Assembly: GCA_003612525.1 (NCBI GenBank)
Contig: RAZD01000014.1
Coordinates: 1-64,000 of the forward strand
DNA length: 64,000 nucleotides
Reading direction: 5' to 3'
From: a bacterium C-53
GTDB taxonomy: Bacteria > Bacillota > Clostridia > Lachnospirales > Lachnospiraceae
Below, in pieces: positions 56,005-64,000 of this stretch. The position numbers and the translations under genes are program-made. The notes below the pieces were generated by a model. It had not been told where the DNA came from. It searched no databases and saw nothing but the letters and a program-made list of their open reading frames with translations. Positions within the stretch are counted from its first letter, which is position 1, and the number at the start of each line of letters is the position of its first letter.

Positions 56005-57642
56005 TTATTGCACAACCGGCGTCTGTACATCCGGCCCTGTCCCCAAAGGATTTGCAGGGTCCGTTATCGCGTTAGGATCCGGCGTCGGCGGAAGCGTAGG
56101 TTCATTTACCGCCGGGAGCTGAGACTCCCCTTGCTGCGTGCCTGCATTTCCATTTGACTCATTCGCACCCGCAGGATTTCCATTCGAATTTCCAGCATTT
56201 GAATTCGCGTTCGCCGTTCTGTTCGCGCTGTCGGACTTATATCCTTTCGCATTTCTCGCATATACCGAGGACGGGAATTTGTCTATTACTTCCTGATAGA
56301 GTTCATCTGCTTTATCCGTATTCTCCGCATGACGATACGAGTGCGCAAGATTGTAAAGCGCCTCTACATTCGTCTCATCCATCTCATACGCTTTCGTCAG
56401 ATCAGTAATTGCCGTCGTGTAATCACCACTTCGGAAAGCTTCCAGACCCGTACTTAAATATTCCGCAGCAGCCTTCGTGCCAACCTCGTCAAAGAGCAGC
56501 TTATAAAGTGTCTTAAACTCTTCCGAACTTTCGGAACCTTCAACATAAGAAGTCTCGATCTTCTCCAGAAGATCCATCACCTCCACGGCATTGCCCGGTT
56601 CTTTGATGTACTTGTATGTCGCCGCCATCAGATCATCAGCCGCATTCATCACACCATCGCTGCCTGTATAATCTTCAATCTGCGTCTCAAGCTCTGTATT
56701 CTCCTTCTGAAGCGCTTCGACCCGCTTATTCAGCTCCTCAATTGCCGCTGACTTCTCTGTCAGCTGATTGCTGACCTCAACCAGATTTTTATTGATGTCG
56801 GATTTCTCCGACTGTATTCTCGACGGAAGAATCAAAAACCACATAATTCCTACGCCAATCACCATTCCAACCAGAATATTTAAAATCGTTGTGCCCCCGG
56901 ACCTTTCCGGCCCGTTTAACGGCTGTATAATTGTCTCATTCCCACTCTGGTAAGTGATCGCTTCCTCTTTCGGAGCTTTTTTCTTTCTCTTGCCGCCATT
57001 ACTATCAATACCTGCTTCCTCTTTTGCGGCAAGCATTTTGTCAATCTCTCTCAGATACGTGAGGGAAATCGTATTATTGGCATCAATTTTCACAGCTTTT
57101 AAAATCGTCTTCTTTGCCTTATCCCACTCTTCACCATTCATATAAAGAAGCGCCAGAAGCTGATAGCCTTTTATCATATTGGGATTGATAGAAAGCACTT
57201 TCTTCAACTGGATTACCGCAAGATCAAGACTGTCCTGCCTGCAGTATGTCAACGCCTGATTGTATTTTTTAATTGCCTGATTGATTGCATCAAGCTTGCT
57301 GGGGTTTCCCTGCACCTGCTTGATAAAGTCATCCGCAATGTTCTTTTTGCTTTTTAAATTTTTGCTGATTACCCATTCACTAAGCGCAGAAACAGCCTCA
57401 CCCATCTCAAAGTAGACAAGCCCCAGCAGGTTTCTGGCATCAATATTGTTCTTATTGCATTTCAAGCTCTGCCTTAAACTGATCACAGCTCCGGAAAGAT
57501 CCCTGACCTGAGCTTTTTTCAGACCATCATTATAATACATATTGGAAAGGTATAAAATCTTTTTATATACCTTTACATCGGCTCCGCATCCGGTGCAGAA
57601 ATCATATTCAGACAGAGTACATCCACAGCTATAACATTTCAT
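56005..57642 (-). CDS. Zinc-ribbon, TPR and coiled-coil membrane protein
   Basis: 545 residues. Residues 1-22 hold two CxxC pairs (CYSCGC, CTGCGA) forming a zinc ribbon; TPR-like repeats fill about 30-200; one membrane segment is at about 250-268; a coiled coil spans 275-325; further TPRs (DYTTAITDLTKAYEMDETN) run to about 460; the last 65 residues are rich in Asn, Pro and Gly. Topology would put the zinc ribbon inside and the second TPR part outside. No specific family recognised; a scaffold role is likely. A hairpin (57655-57672, TGTCCGC/GCGGACA) stands right before its AGGAGG site. Confidence 0.7.
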   Translation of the reverse strand: MKCYSCGCTLSEYDFCTGCGADVKVYKKILYLSNMYYNDGLKKAQVRDLSGAVISLRQSLKCNKNNIDARNLLGLVYFEMGEAVSALSEWVISKNLKSKKNIADDFIKQVQGNPSKLDAINQAIKKYNQALTYCRQDSLDLAVIQLKKVLSINPNMIKGYQLLALLYMNGEEWDKAKKTILKAVKIDANNTISLTYLREIDKMLAAKEEAGIDSNGGKRKKKAPKEEAITYQSGNETIIQPLNGPERSGGTTILNILVGMVIGVGIMWFLILPSRIQSEKSDINKNLVEVSNQLTEKSAAIEELNKRVEALQKENTELETQIEDYTGSDGVMNAADDLMAATYKYIKEPGNAVEVMDLLEKIETSYVEGSESSEEFKTLYKLLFDEVGTKAAAEYLSTGLEAFRSGDYTTAITDLTKAYEMDETNVEALYNLAHSYRHAENTDKADELYQEVIDKFPSSVYARNAKGYKSDSANRTANANSNAGNSNGNPAGANESNGNAGTQQGESQLPAVNEPTLPPTPDPNAITDPANPLGTGPDVQTPVVQ

Positions 57643-57713
57643 GGCTATACCTCCTGTCCGCTTTCGCGGACATCAAATCAATCGTTGAAACTTCTGTTTC
57701 AAACTTGTCCCGC

Positions 57714-57950
57714 TTACTCATTCTCACCTTTTGCTTCCTTAAACATTGTTATCATTACGTCTGTCATATCGGATAAGTCATGGCTGTATATGGAATCCTC
57801 CGCATCTTCTACTTCAAGCGACGGATGAAATTTCTTCAATTCTTCTTCGAAATCAATCACTGTTTGCTCCAATCCGTCCACACTGGCGTGCAGATCTTTT
57901 TCTTTTCTATATGATTCAAACAGATGCACCTTGCTCATTGCAAGGCGCAT
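57714..57950 (-). CDS. Small acidic protein, unknown
   Basis: About 78 residues if started at ATG 57950; ATGs at 57980 and 58004 are in frame and no ribosome site decides. The C-terminal part is acidic (SLEVEDAEDSIYSHDLSDM). Lies between valS and the TPR gene with a perfect 7-bp hairpin (57682-57699) after its stop. I do not recognise it. Confidence 0.45.
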   Translation of the reverse strand: MRLAMSKVHLFESYRKEKDLHASVDGLEQTVIDFEEELKKFHPSLEVEDAEDSIYSHDLSDMTDVMITMFKEAKGENE

Positions 57951-58032
57951 CTGACCCAAGCATAGCAATATCTTTATCATATACAGATTTGAAGAAAAAA
58001 TCAACCGTTTTATTGCTTAATTTATTCCTAAT

Positions 58033-60714
58033 TTATTTTTGCGAAAGCTGATTCAGGCGTTCCTTTACCTGTTCCATCATCTGTGTATATTTAGCAAGCT
58101 TTTCCTTCTCTTCCATAATCTTCGATTCCGGCGCCTTGCTTATGAACTTTTCATTGGAAAGCATGCCGTTCACCCGCTTCAGTTCGCCCGTAAGACGTGT
58201 TTCCTCTTTTTTCAGACGCGCAATCTCCTGCTCAATATCAACAAGTTCCGCAAATGGTATATACACCGCTGCATTCGGAATCATCACCGATACCGCATCA
58301 TCATCAATTCCGCTTTTCTCCTTCTGAACAAACACCTGGGAAGCGCCGGCAAGCGCGCCGAAGAAAAGTTTTCCTTTCTCAAATGCCGAAAGAACGTCCT
58401 CCTTTTCCGATACAATATAAATATTTGCCTTTCTGCTCGGCGGAACATTCATTTCCGTCTTCACATTGCGGATTCCACGCACCGCTTCCTTTATAAGCTC
58501 AATTTCCTTCTCCTCCTGGACAAATTCCCGTTCGCTATCGTACTTCGGCCATTCGGATATCATAATTGATTCGCAGTCAAGTCCCCCCGCCATATCCGCA
58601 AGCGTACAGTAGATTTCTTCCGTCACGAACGGCATGTACGGATGAAGAAGTTTTAAGGAATCCACAAGTACAGTCTTAAGTGTTGCAAGCGCCGCATTCC
58701 GGGAATCCTCATCATCGGAATTATAGAGACGCGGTTTTACCATCTCAATATACCAGTCACAGAGCTCGTCCCAGATAAAATCATATACCTTCTGAGCCGC
58801 AATACCAAGTTCGAAATTCTCCATATTATCGGTCGCTTCTTTTATTACTCTGTTGAGTTTACACAATATCCATTTGTCCACCGGAAGAAGTTTTGCATCC
58901 TCAATGGGAACCAGCGGCTTTTCATCAAGATTCATCATGATAAACCGGGAAGCATTCCAGATCTTATTCGCAAAATTACGGCTTGCTTCCACCCTCTCAT
59001 AATAAAAGCGCATATCGTTTCCAGGGGCATTTCCCGTAATCAATGTGAAACGAAGGGCGTCCGCACCGTACTGATCGATAATCTCCAGCGGGTCGATGCC
59101 GTTTCCTAAAGATTTGCTCATCTTACGCCCCTGCGAATCCCGCACAAGGCCGTGGAAAAGAACGGTATGAAACGGCTTCTCGCCCATCTGTTCAAAGCCT
59201 GAGAAAATCATGCGGATAACCCAGAAGAATATGATATCATATCCTGTCACAAGCACGTCGGTCGGATAAAAGTATTCAAGGTCGGCCGTCTTTTCCGGCC
59301 ACCCCAATGTAGAAAACGGCCAGAGCGCAGATGAAAACCACGTATCAAGCGTATCCGGGTCTTGTGTGAAATGACTCTTCCCGCATCCGGGACATATGCC
59401 GGGCGCTTCTTTTGCCACTACAATCTCACCACAATCCTCACAATAATACGCAGGAATCCGATGCCCCCACCAGAGCTGCCTCGAAATGCACCAGTCGCGA
59501 ATATTATCAGTCCAGTTATAATACGTCTTATCCATACGCTCGGGAATCAGCCGGATATCCCCCGATTTCACAGCTTCCACCGCCGGCTTGATCAGTTCAT
59601 CCATCTTTACAAACCACTGTTGTTTCACGAGAGGCTCTACGGTTGTCTTGCACCGGTCATGGGTGCCCACATTGTGAGAATAGTCCTCAATACGTACCAG
59701 AAGCCCCATCTCGTCAAGTTCCTTCACAATCGCCTTTCTCGCATCATAGCGGTCCATTCCCGCATACTTTCCGCCGTTTTGATTGATTGTCGCATTATCA
59801 TTCATGATGTTGATCACCGGAAGATCGTGACGTCTTCCGACCTCAAAATCGTTCGGGTCATGACCCGGCGTAATCTTTACGACACCTGTACCAAATTCCA
59901 TATCCACATAGGAATCTTCCACTACAGGAATCGGCTTATTGATCAGCGGAAGCCACACCTGTCTTCCCTTCAGGTATGTGTAGCGTTCATCCTCCGGATG
60001 AATCGCAACTGCGGTATCTCCAAGCATGGTTTCCGGGCGCGTCGTCGCAAATTCCAGAAATTCCTCCTTGCTTGGCTGCCCGTTTTCATCCACCAGCGGA
60101 TACTTGATATGCCAGAAATGGCCCTGCTGTTCCTCATACTCGACTTCCGCATCGGAAATAGAGGTATTGCAGACCGGACACCAGTTGATGATTCGGGAAC
60201 CTTTGTAAATCAGCCCTTTTTCATGCAGTTTGCAGAACACTTCGGTCACCGCCGCATTGCATCCTTTATCCATCGTGAACCGCTCTCTGTCCCAGTCACA
60301 TGAAGAGCCTAATTTACGAAGCTGCTTTGTGATTTTTCCTCCGTATTCTTTCTTCCATTCCCACGCACGCTCTAAAAATTTCTCACGACCCAAATCCTGT
60401 TTATCGATGCCCTGTTCCTTCAGTGACTCAATAATTTTCACTTCTGTCGCAATGCTTGCATGGTCCGTTCCCGGCTGCCAGAGTGCATTATATCCCTGCA
60501 TCCGTTTAAACCGAATCAGGATATCCTGCATCGTATTGTCAAGCGCATGTCCCATGTGAAGCTGGCCTGTTATATTCGGCGGCGGCATCACAATCGTAAA
60601 CGGTTTCCTGTCTTTGTCAATCTCTGCATGGAAATATTTCTTTTCTTCCCATTTCTGATACAGTCTGTCTTCCATCCCTTTCGGGTCATACGTTTTTGCC
60701 AGTTCTTTTGCCAT
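58033..60714 (-). CDS. valS: Valyl-tRNA synthetase
   Basis: 893 residues from ATG 60714, directly behind GGAGGTTAGAT. Class I signatures [14 protein letters not shown] (HIGH) and [13 protein letters not shown] (KMSKS), the editing domain ([13 protein letters not shown]) and the C-terminal coiled coil (about 825-890) are complete. Controlled by a T-box leader upstream. Confidence 0.98.
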   Translation of the reverse strand: MAKELAKTYDPKGMEDRLYQKWEEKKYFHAEIDKDRKPFTIVMPPPNITGQLHMGHALDNTMQDILIRFKRMQGYNALWQPGTDHASIATEVKIIESLKEQGIDKQDLGREKFLERAWEWKKEYGGKITKQLRKLGSSCDWDRERFTMDKGCNAAVTEVFCKLHEKGLIYKGSRIINWCPVCNTSISDAEVEYEEQQGHFWHIKYPLVDENGQPSKEEFLEFATTRPETMLGDTAVAIHPEDERYTYLKGRQVWLPLINKPIPVVEDSYVDMEFGTGVVKITPGHDPNDFEVGRRHDLPVINIMNDNATINQNGGKYAGMDRYDARKAIVKELDEMGLLVRIEDYSHNVGTHDRCKTTVEPLVKQQWFVKMDELIKPAVEAVKSGDIRLIPERMDKTYYNWTDNIRDWCISRQLWWGHRIPAYYCEDCGEIVVAKEAPGICPGCGKSHFTQDPDTLDTWFSSALWPFSTLGWPEKTADLEYFYPTDVLVTGYDIIFFWVIRMIFSGFEQMGEKPFHTVLFHGLVRDSQGRKMSKSLGNGIDPLEIIDQYGADALRFTLITGNAPGNDMRFYYERVEASRNFANKIWNASRFIMMNLDEKPLVPIEDAKLLPVDKWILCKLNRVIKEATDNMENFELGIAAQKVYDFIWDELCDWYIEMVKPRLYNSDDEDSRNAALATLKTVLVDSLKLLHPYMPFVTEEIYCTLADMAGGLDCESIMISEWPKYDSEREFVQEEKEIELIKEAVRGIRNVKTEMNVPPSRKANIYIVSEKEDVLSAFEKGKLFFGALAGASQVFVQKEKSGIDDDAVSVMIPNAAVYIPFAELVDIEQEIARLKKEETRLTGELKRVNGMLSNEKFISKAPESKIMEEKEKLAKYTQMMEQVKERLNQLSQK

Positions 60715-60785
60715 ATCTAACCTCCATTTTCTGATAATCCGCGCCTTGCGGCGCAACGTTCTATTTGTTTTCGGAAACAGCGGAC

Positions 60786-61060
60786 AAAAAAACGCCCCCT
60801 GCCTCCATACGAAGCAAAGGGCGGACAATTCCGCGGTACCACCTTTATTTTTCACTCATTCCATGACGATCAGAAAATCCTCTCATGGATACCCTGTAAC
60901 GTGGGCGAACGGACAGACCTAATAAGATACTGTTCAGCCTGCCGGCTCAGAAGCTACCTTCTGCGTTCCACCTTAAAACGGTCTTGCACCCGACGAACCG
61001 TTCTCGCTGCTAAGAGAATCCCGCATACTCCTCTTCTTCACTGCCTTTTCATGAGTCCTA
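60786..61060 (-). promoter_or_regulatory. T-box riboswitch leader of valS
   Basis: The minus-strand RNA contains the T-box core AAAGGTGGTACCGCGGAA (60848-60831), whose UGGN bulge pairs with the uncharged tRNA acceptor end. A terminator (CGCCC... GGGCG then a run of seven T, 60822-60786) follows. Upstream lie Stem I elements with GAGGAGTATG (about 61031) and a GGTAGCTTC segment. A GTA triplet at 60957-60955 sits where a specifier could lie and is a valine codon; this assignment is inference. Uncharged tRNA-Val would allow read-through into valS. Confidence 0.88.
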
Positions 61061-61088
61061 TCCTAACACGGAAAAGAAATTCTGTCAA
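61060..61088 (-). promoter_or_regulatory. valS leader promoter
   Basis: Minus strand: TTGACA (61088-61083), 17-base spacer, TAGGAT (61065-61060). It gives a leader of about 340 bases containing the T-box. The -35 box lies just downstream of the aldo/keto reductase end. Confidence 0.75.
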
Positions 61089-61108
61089 TCCGTACGAAAG
61101 AACCGAAT

Positions 61109-61987
61109 TTACTGATTTTGATTCAGCCGCGCTTTCGGAATATGAAAATCCGGATGTTCACCCAGCCAGCCCGTCTGCGGCATGCAGCTGATCATGAAAA
61201 GCTCTTCCTCTGAAAGAGTAAAATCGAAAAGCTCTGTATTGCTCTTTATATGCGCTTCGGATGAAGCCTTCGGAATCGGAACAATTCCTTTCTGTGTCAG
61301 AAAACGCAGGCTGATCTGCGCCGTGCTCTTTCCGTACTTTTCGGACAGGACATCCAATAGATCATTGCCCGCCATCTCCTTTCCGCGTCCAAGCGGGCTC
61401 CATGCAACCGGGCGTATATCGTGCTTCATACAATATTCTACGGCAGCTTCCTGCGAATAGCCGGGATGCAGTTCGAGCTGATCTACCACCGGTTTTATCC
61501 TGCAATTTTTCAGAATCGGCTCCAGATGATGGGGGAGGAAATTGCTGCATCCGATTCCCCTGACTTTCCCTTCCTGCTGCAGCTCCTCCAAAGCGCGCCA
61601 TGTTTCAAGATTAACCTCTTTCCAGTTTTCATCCGGTTCACCTGTCTCACGCGGCCAGTGAATCAGATACAGATCTACATAATCCATCTGCAGGCGTTTC
61701 AAAGAAGCTTCCAAAGCGCGTTTCGCATTTTCATACCCGCGTTCCTGAATCCAGAGTTTTGTCTCAATTATAAGATCTCCCCGCGCAATCTCACTTTCAC
61801 GAACCGCCTGCCCCAGTATACGCTCCGTTTCATATAAGGATGCCGTATCGAAAAAACGATACCCGCATTCTACTGCCTTTTTTATAACTTCCACACTGTC
61901 CTTTCCAGTGGTCTGATACGTGCCGAACCCCTGGCAGGGCAGCTTCATACCGTTATTTAATGTGTAACAATCCTGTATGGAATTCAT
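61109..61987 (-). CDS. Aldo/keto reductase
   Basis: 292 residues with the AKR tetrad: Asp in RFFDTASLY, Tyr in the same motif, Lys in IETKLWI and His in LIHWPRE. The C-terminal NADPH region IPKASSEAHIKSN is present. Reduces carbonyl compounds; the substrate is unknown. The 85 bases between it and the MATE remnant show nothing. Confidence 0.93.
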   Translation of the reverse strand: MNSIQDCYTLNNGMKLPCQGFGTYQTTGKDSVEVIKKAVECGYRFFDTASLYETERILGQAVRESEIARGDLIIETKLWIQERGYENAKRALEASLKRLQMDYVDLYLIHWPRETGEPDENWKEVNLETWRALEELQQEGKVRGIGCSNFLPHHLEPILKNCRIKPVVDQLELHPGYSQEAAVEYCMKHDIRPVAWSPLGRGKEMAGNDLLDVLSEKYGKSTAQISLRFLTQKGIVPIPKASSEAHIKSNTELFDFTLSEEELFMISCMPQTGWLGEHPDFHIPKARLNQNQ

Positions 61988-62072
61988 TTTAACTCACCTT
62001 CCTGTTCTGCAATCCTATTGTCGTTCCCAATCTCAACTGATACAGCATCGCTGATCTGTAAACTATATCGTA

Positions 62073-62460
62073 TCATACTATTTTTTTCATATCAATCCAT
62101 TTTCCCCTCCGCAACCGGATAAAAAACAGCATTCCGCGCACACACAGCTCTCCGCACATTGCCGCCCATACCCCGGCAAGACCAAAACGCGGCGCAAGCA
62201 GAAATGCGGACGTAATCCGGATCCCCCACATACTCGCAAGATTCAGTATACTCGGAACCAGCGTCAGCATAGCAAACATCAACGGTGTGCAGACTGCCGA
62301 CCATCGCCGCATCAATATACTGCATCACAATCGAACTGATCTCGGCAAGCACGGCGGGGATGCTGAGACGTATGACCTGGTGCAGGTGCGCCCGTAATGA
62401 ACCTTCGCATTCTGCATTTCTATAAAACCGGATAAATGTCAGGGTCAAAAGAGCGTTTGT
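62073..62460 (-). pseudogene. MATE efflux protein gene with large internal deletion
   Basis: The 5' part reads as a MATE N-terminus (LRLSIPAVLAEISSI-like, ending AAMVGSL); at about 62285-62295 the sense jumps frame to the C-terminus of the same family (TPLMFAMLTLVPSILN, then SMWGIRITSAFLLAPRFGL). Roughly 300 or more residues of the usual 440 are missing. No product can be active. It borders the toxin-like locus. Confidence 0.75.
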
Positions 62461-62493
62461 CAGGTATGTTTTTCTTTTCAAAAGTAATGTATG

Positions 62494-62522
62494 TTGCAAT
62501 TAAAATTCGCATATGCTATAAT
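62494..62522 (+). promoter_or_regulatory. Promoter of the converging small RNA
   Basis: TTGCAA (62494-62499), 17-base spacer, perfect TATAAT (62517-62522). No protein frame follows; the transcript would begin near 62529 and run into the hairpin at 62568-62605. Confidence 0.75.
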
Positions 62523-62533
62523 GCCATTAGGCA

Positions 62534-62563
62534 AAAAGTAATGATGAGTCCATTTGGACAACA
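62534..62563 (+). repeat. Direct repeat copy A (within the small RNA)
   Basis: Contains AAAAGTAATGATGA followed by GTCCATTTGGAC, matching 62715-62741, and TTGGACAACA, matching 62767-62776 exactly. A shorter copy AAAAGTAATG occurs at 62480-62489, before the promoter. Confidence 0.8.
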
Positions 62564-62567
62564 GAAC

Positions 62568-62605
62568 AAATCCCCCGACCGTAATGGCGTACAGTCGAGG
62601 GATTT
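62568..62605. terminator. Shared bidirectional terminator of toxin mRNA and small RNA
   Basis: AAATCCC(C)CGAC pairs with GTCGAGGGATTT around a loop of about 13 bases. On the plus strand it is followed by TTTTTCTTTTT; on the minus strand by TTTGTTCTGTT, which is weaker. Both transcripts of the locus converge on it. Confidence 0.8.
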
Positions 62606-62636
62606 TTCTTTTTATAGTGGCAAAGCACCCACCAGG

Positions 62637-62735
62637 CTATCTGTTGCCCTTATCATGCCTGTCTAGCCATTTGCTGATGAGGTGGCAAACCACACCTGCT
62701 GCGACAGTCACTAGAAAAGTAATGATGATTTCCAT
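62637..62735 (-). CDS. Small hydrophobic toxin-like peptide, 32 residues
   Basis: A 33-codon frame starts at ATG 62735 behind a very strong GGGAGGGGG site. Residues 3-20 are hydrophobic (IIITFLVTVAAGVV) and would span the membrane once; the rest, SKWLDRHDKGNR, is charged. Size and shape are those of type I toxins such as Fst, though I do not recognise it as Fst. The 5' leader can fold ACACCC with GGGTGT so that the Shine-Dalgarno sequence lies in the stem-loop. An extended -10 promoter lies at 62782-62790. Antisense control by the converging RNA is inferred from the repeats. Confidence 0.65.
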   Translation of the reverse strand: MEIIITFLVTVAAGVVCHLISKWLDRHDKGNR

Positions 62736-62776
62736 TTGAACACCCCCTCCCATTGTTGGGTGTAGGTTGGACAACA
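62715..62776 (-). repeat. Direct repeat copy B (toxin leader and start)
   Basis: Two parts repeat the small-RNA sequence: 62715-62741 across the toxin start codon and 62767-62776 at the expected mRNA 5' end. Between them lies the SD-bearing hairpin. This corresponds to the DRa/DRb arrangement known from the pAD1 par locus. Confidence 0.75.
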
Positions 62777-62781
62777 TAGGA

Positions 62782-62790
62782 ATTATACCA
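62782..62790 (-). promoter_or_regulatory. Extended -10 promoter of the toxin gene
   Basis: Minus strand: TGG-TATAAT (62790-62782), an extended -10 element; the -35 region is A-rich and poor. The transcript would start near 62775. From 62795 to 62942 no gene is seen; only a short remnant frame with GAGGAGG near 62865-62875. Confidence 0.6.
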
Positions 62791-62942
62791 TATCAATGGT
62801 TATTTTTTTCTTTTGTCCTTATCTGGTTTCATACTTCTGCGTTTCTTTCAGAAAATCATAAACCTTTCCTCCTCTTTCCGTTTTGTTTTGTTGATATCTG
62901 CATCTTAAGGTTTTTTTCGATTTTCATCAATAAAAGTGAATA

Positions 62943-62977
62943 AATCGGAGCAGAAAATGTCATTTTCCACTCCGATT
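62943..62977 (-). terminator. Terminator of the right-edge gene pair
   Basis: AATCGGAG..GAAAA pairs with TTTTC..CTCCGATT around a short loop, 13 bases after the stop at 62990. Confidence 0.7.
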
Positions 62978-62989
62978 CCAATATTCTCA

Positions 62990-63523
62990 TTATGCTTCTA
63001 TGTCCTTCAATATACTTTCAATGCTCTGTTTATATTTATCCAGCTGCCCGATATATGCCTGTATTTTCTCCATTTTCCTGTTATCTTCCATCGTATTCAT
63101 AATATTATTCGTAATAGGATAGGAAGCAACGGCCGGAGCGACAGTACAGAGCGCCTGTATGGTTTTATTGAATCCGGCGGCTTTTGACATCGCAAAACCT
63201 GCTACGGCAGTTCCTGCCGGAACCACATATTTCAAAACTCCTCCTTTTGACTCCTCCGTGGACGCCTCTGTGAATTTCATATCATTCAACAGTATATTTC
63301 TGATCAGGCCGGCTTGCTCCGGATGTTCTTTTTCAAGCCCGTCCAGCCAGCGTCCGCCTTCCGAATACCGGGAATCCCAAAAATCAACGCTGCTCTTTAA
63401 AATCAAATTCAATGAGGCGAATGTAAACATATCTTTCTTTGCCTGCATCATCATCTGCCCCTGAACCTGGTTCTTAAATTTTTCCCAGCACTTTTGAAAA
63501 TTTTCATAATTTTTTGTATCCAT
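62990..63523 (-). CDS. Unknown protein with hydrophobic middle, partner of the edge gene
   Basis: 177 residues from ATG 63523 (AAGGAAG upstream), two bases after the upstream stop, so coupled. A helical N-terminal half (about 1-95) is followed by a Gly/Ala-rich hydrophobic stretch (VVPAGTAVAGFAMSKAAGF, about 108-126) and a helical tail. No family recognised. Together with the edge gene it forms an operon of membrane-associated helical proteins. Confidence 0.6.
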   Translation of the reverse strand: MDTKNYENFQKCWEKFKNQVQGQMMMQAKKDMFTFASLNLILKSSVDFWDSRYSEGGRWLDGLEKEHPEQAGLIRNILLNDMKFTEASTEESKGGVLKYVVPAGTAVAGFAMSKAAGFNKTIQALCTVAPAVASYPITNNIMNTMEDNRKMEKIQAYIGQLDKYKQSIESILKDIEA

Positions 63524-63524
63524 A

Positions 63525-64000
63525 TTATTCTTCCTTTCGCCCAAACTTATTTAACTGGACCATGATTGATTCTAACCGTATTTTATGATTTCGCATCTGT
63601 TCCTGGTCTCTTTTCAAATCATACACTTTCAGATCTGTTACTGACTGCTGCTCATTTATAAACGCAATCTGACGCCGCACTTCATTGCGGTAACGCTTCA
63701 AATATGCATCCATTTCATTTGACAGACAGAGCCGGAGCTGATCAATATACTGAGCCGCCGCGGACATCATCTGAATCGATACGCTATTATAATAATTTAT
63801 AAGCTGCGGTTTTAGCTTCTCTTTACACTCTTTACGCACATCGTCCATATTTGGCGCGCAGAAAGCTCCGGCAATCCCGCCTATGAAAGCCCCGGCAATC
63901 GTTCCGATTCCCGGCAGTATTGTTGTCCCAAGCACAGCGCCCGTCGCTGCACCTCCCAGATACGCTTTATTCTCGCTCGCCAGCTTTTCTGCTATACAGT
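63525..64000 (-). CDS. C-terminal part of a gene cut by the window edge, glycine-zipper protein
   Basis: 157 residues are visible and the frame is open to the window end, so the 5' part is missing. A glycine-zipper membrane segment (GAVLGTTILPGIGTIAGAFI) is followed by about 110 residues of helix, probably coiled coil. C-termini like this occur in dynamin-like GTPases, which would fit a large upstream GTPase domain outside the window, but nothing here proves it. Confidence 0.55.
   Translation of the reverse strand, partial: CIAEKLASENKAYLGGAATGAVLGTTILPGIGTIAGAFIGGIAGAFCAPNMDDVRKECKEKLKPQLINYYNSVSIQMMSAAAQYIDQLRLCLSNEMDAYLKRYRNEVRRQIAFINEQQSVTDLKVYDLKRDQEQMRNHKIRLESIMVQLNKFGRKEE

Larger units (their letters stand above)
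62529..62610 (+). ncRNA. Putative antitoxin small RNA (type I)
   Basis: A transcript of about 80 bases is defined by the promoter at 62494-62522 and the hairpin plus T-run ending near 62610. Its 5' part (62534-62559) repeats, in the same orientation, the plus-strand sequence across the start codon of the small peptide gene (62715-62741), 24 of 27 positions, so the RNA can pair with the toxin mRNA start. A second match TTGGACAACA (62554-62563) pairs with the 5' end of that mRNA (62767-62776). Its 3' part overlaps the toxin mRNA tail. This is the layout of RNA II in par/Fst systems; expression is inferred. Confidence 0.65.

Noticed and set aside
62554-62739. Plus-strand frame of about 60 codons across the toxin-like locus
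   Set aside because: It runs through the terminator hairpin and opposite the small peptide gene and has no ribosome site.
1-64000. CRISPR array, rRNA or tRNA genes
   Set aside because: I saw no regularly spaced repeats of CRISPR type and no recognisable rRNA or tRNA sequences by eye; a tRNA scan would be needed to exclude a single tRNA gene.

Overview
The window looks like chromosomal DNA of a spore-forming, anaerobic Firmicute, most likely a member of the Lachnospiraceae (order Clostridiales/Eubacteriales). The evidence is a complete spoIIAA-spoIIAB-sigF operon, spoVA genes, a T-box leader on valS, strong GGAGG ribosome binding sites, many DUF families common in that group (DUF1653, DUF5721, DUF1294) and moderate GC content. 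The genus cannot be fixed from the sequence alone.

Left edge (1-3600): accessory DNA. A GC-rich parB-like gene of conjugative-element type loses its 3' end to a sequence carrying short tandem terminal repeats like those of IS21-type elements. It is followed by about 850 bp of decayed DNA and a decayed two-gene ABC transporter with stops, frameshifts and internal deletions.

3600-19450: a degV gene and a LUD-domain gene on the plus strand; a minus-strand set coding for an ABC ATPase, a CARDB-type surface protein, a MacB-like permease, an MBOAT acyltransferase and an SGNH hydrolase; glyA; a lipid kinase and a PAP2-type enzyme; a DUF1653-mutY-glycosyltransferase operon; a pair of small unknown genes; holA.

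19500-28800: a long minus-strand run, comEA - response regulator - histidine kinase - GerMN lipoprotein - comEC - Ig-like repeat surface protein - holA. This places a PhoB/PhoR-type two-component system inside a competence-gene cluster.

28800-36800: arginine biosynthesis. argC-GNAT-argJ-argB-argD runs on the minus strand and ends in a translationally coupled solute-binding-like gene; argG diverges on the plus strand. The two promoters have the same -35/-10 pattern and each lies inside a pair of ArgR-type boxes.

36800-48000: DUF1294 protein, an orphan LytTR regulator, a second degV, an M18 aminopeptidase, ilvE, a stray spoVAE, a phosphoesterase, an S1-domain protein, aroK, ylmH and an ABC-F gene.

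47800-56000: sporulation region. A broken restriction-modification pair (frameshifted endonuclease, methylase with an in-frame stop) lies between the ABC-F gene and spoVAC-AB-AA; spoVAD is divergent; a membrane glycosyltransferase separates it from sigF-spoIIAB-spoIIAA.

56000-64000: a zinc-ribbon/TPR membrane protein, valS with its T-box, an aldo/keto reductase, a MATE pseudogene, and a compact locus at 62494-62795 with the layout of a par/Fst-like type I toxin-antitoxin system: a 32-residue membrane peptide and a converging small RNA sharing a terminator, with direct repeats that allow the RNA to pair with the toxin start. This is the most interesting item in the window. The right edge cuts a gene with a glycine-zipper segment.
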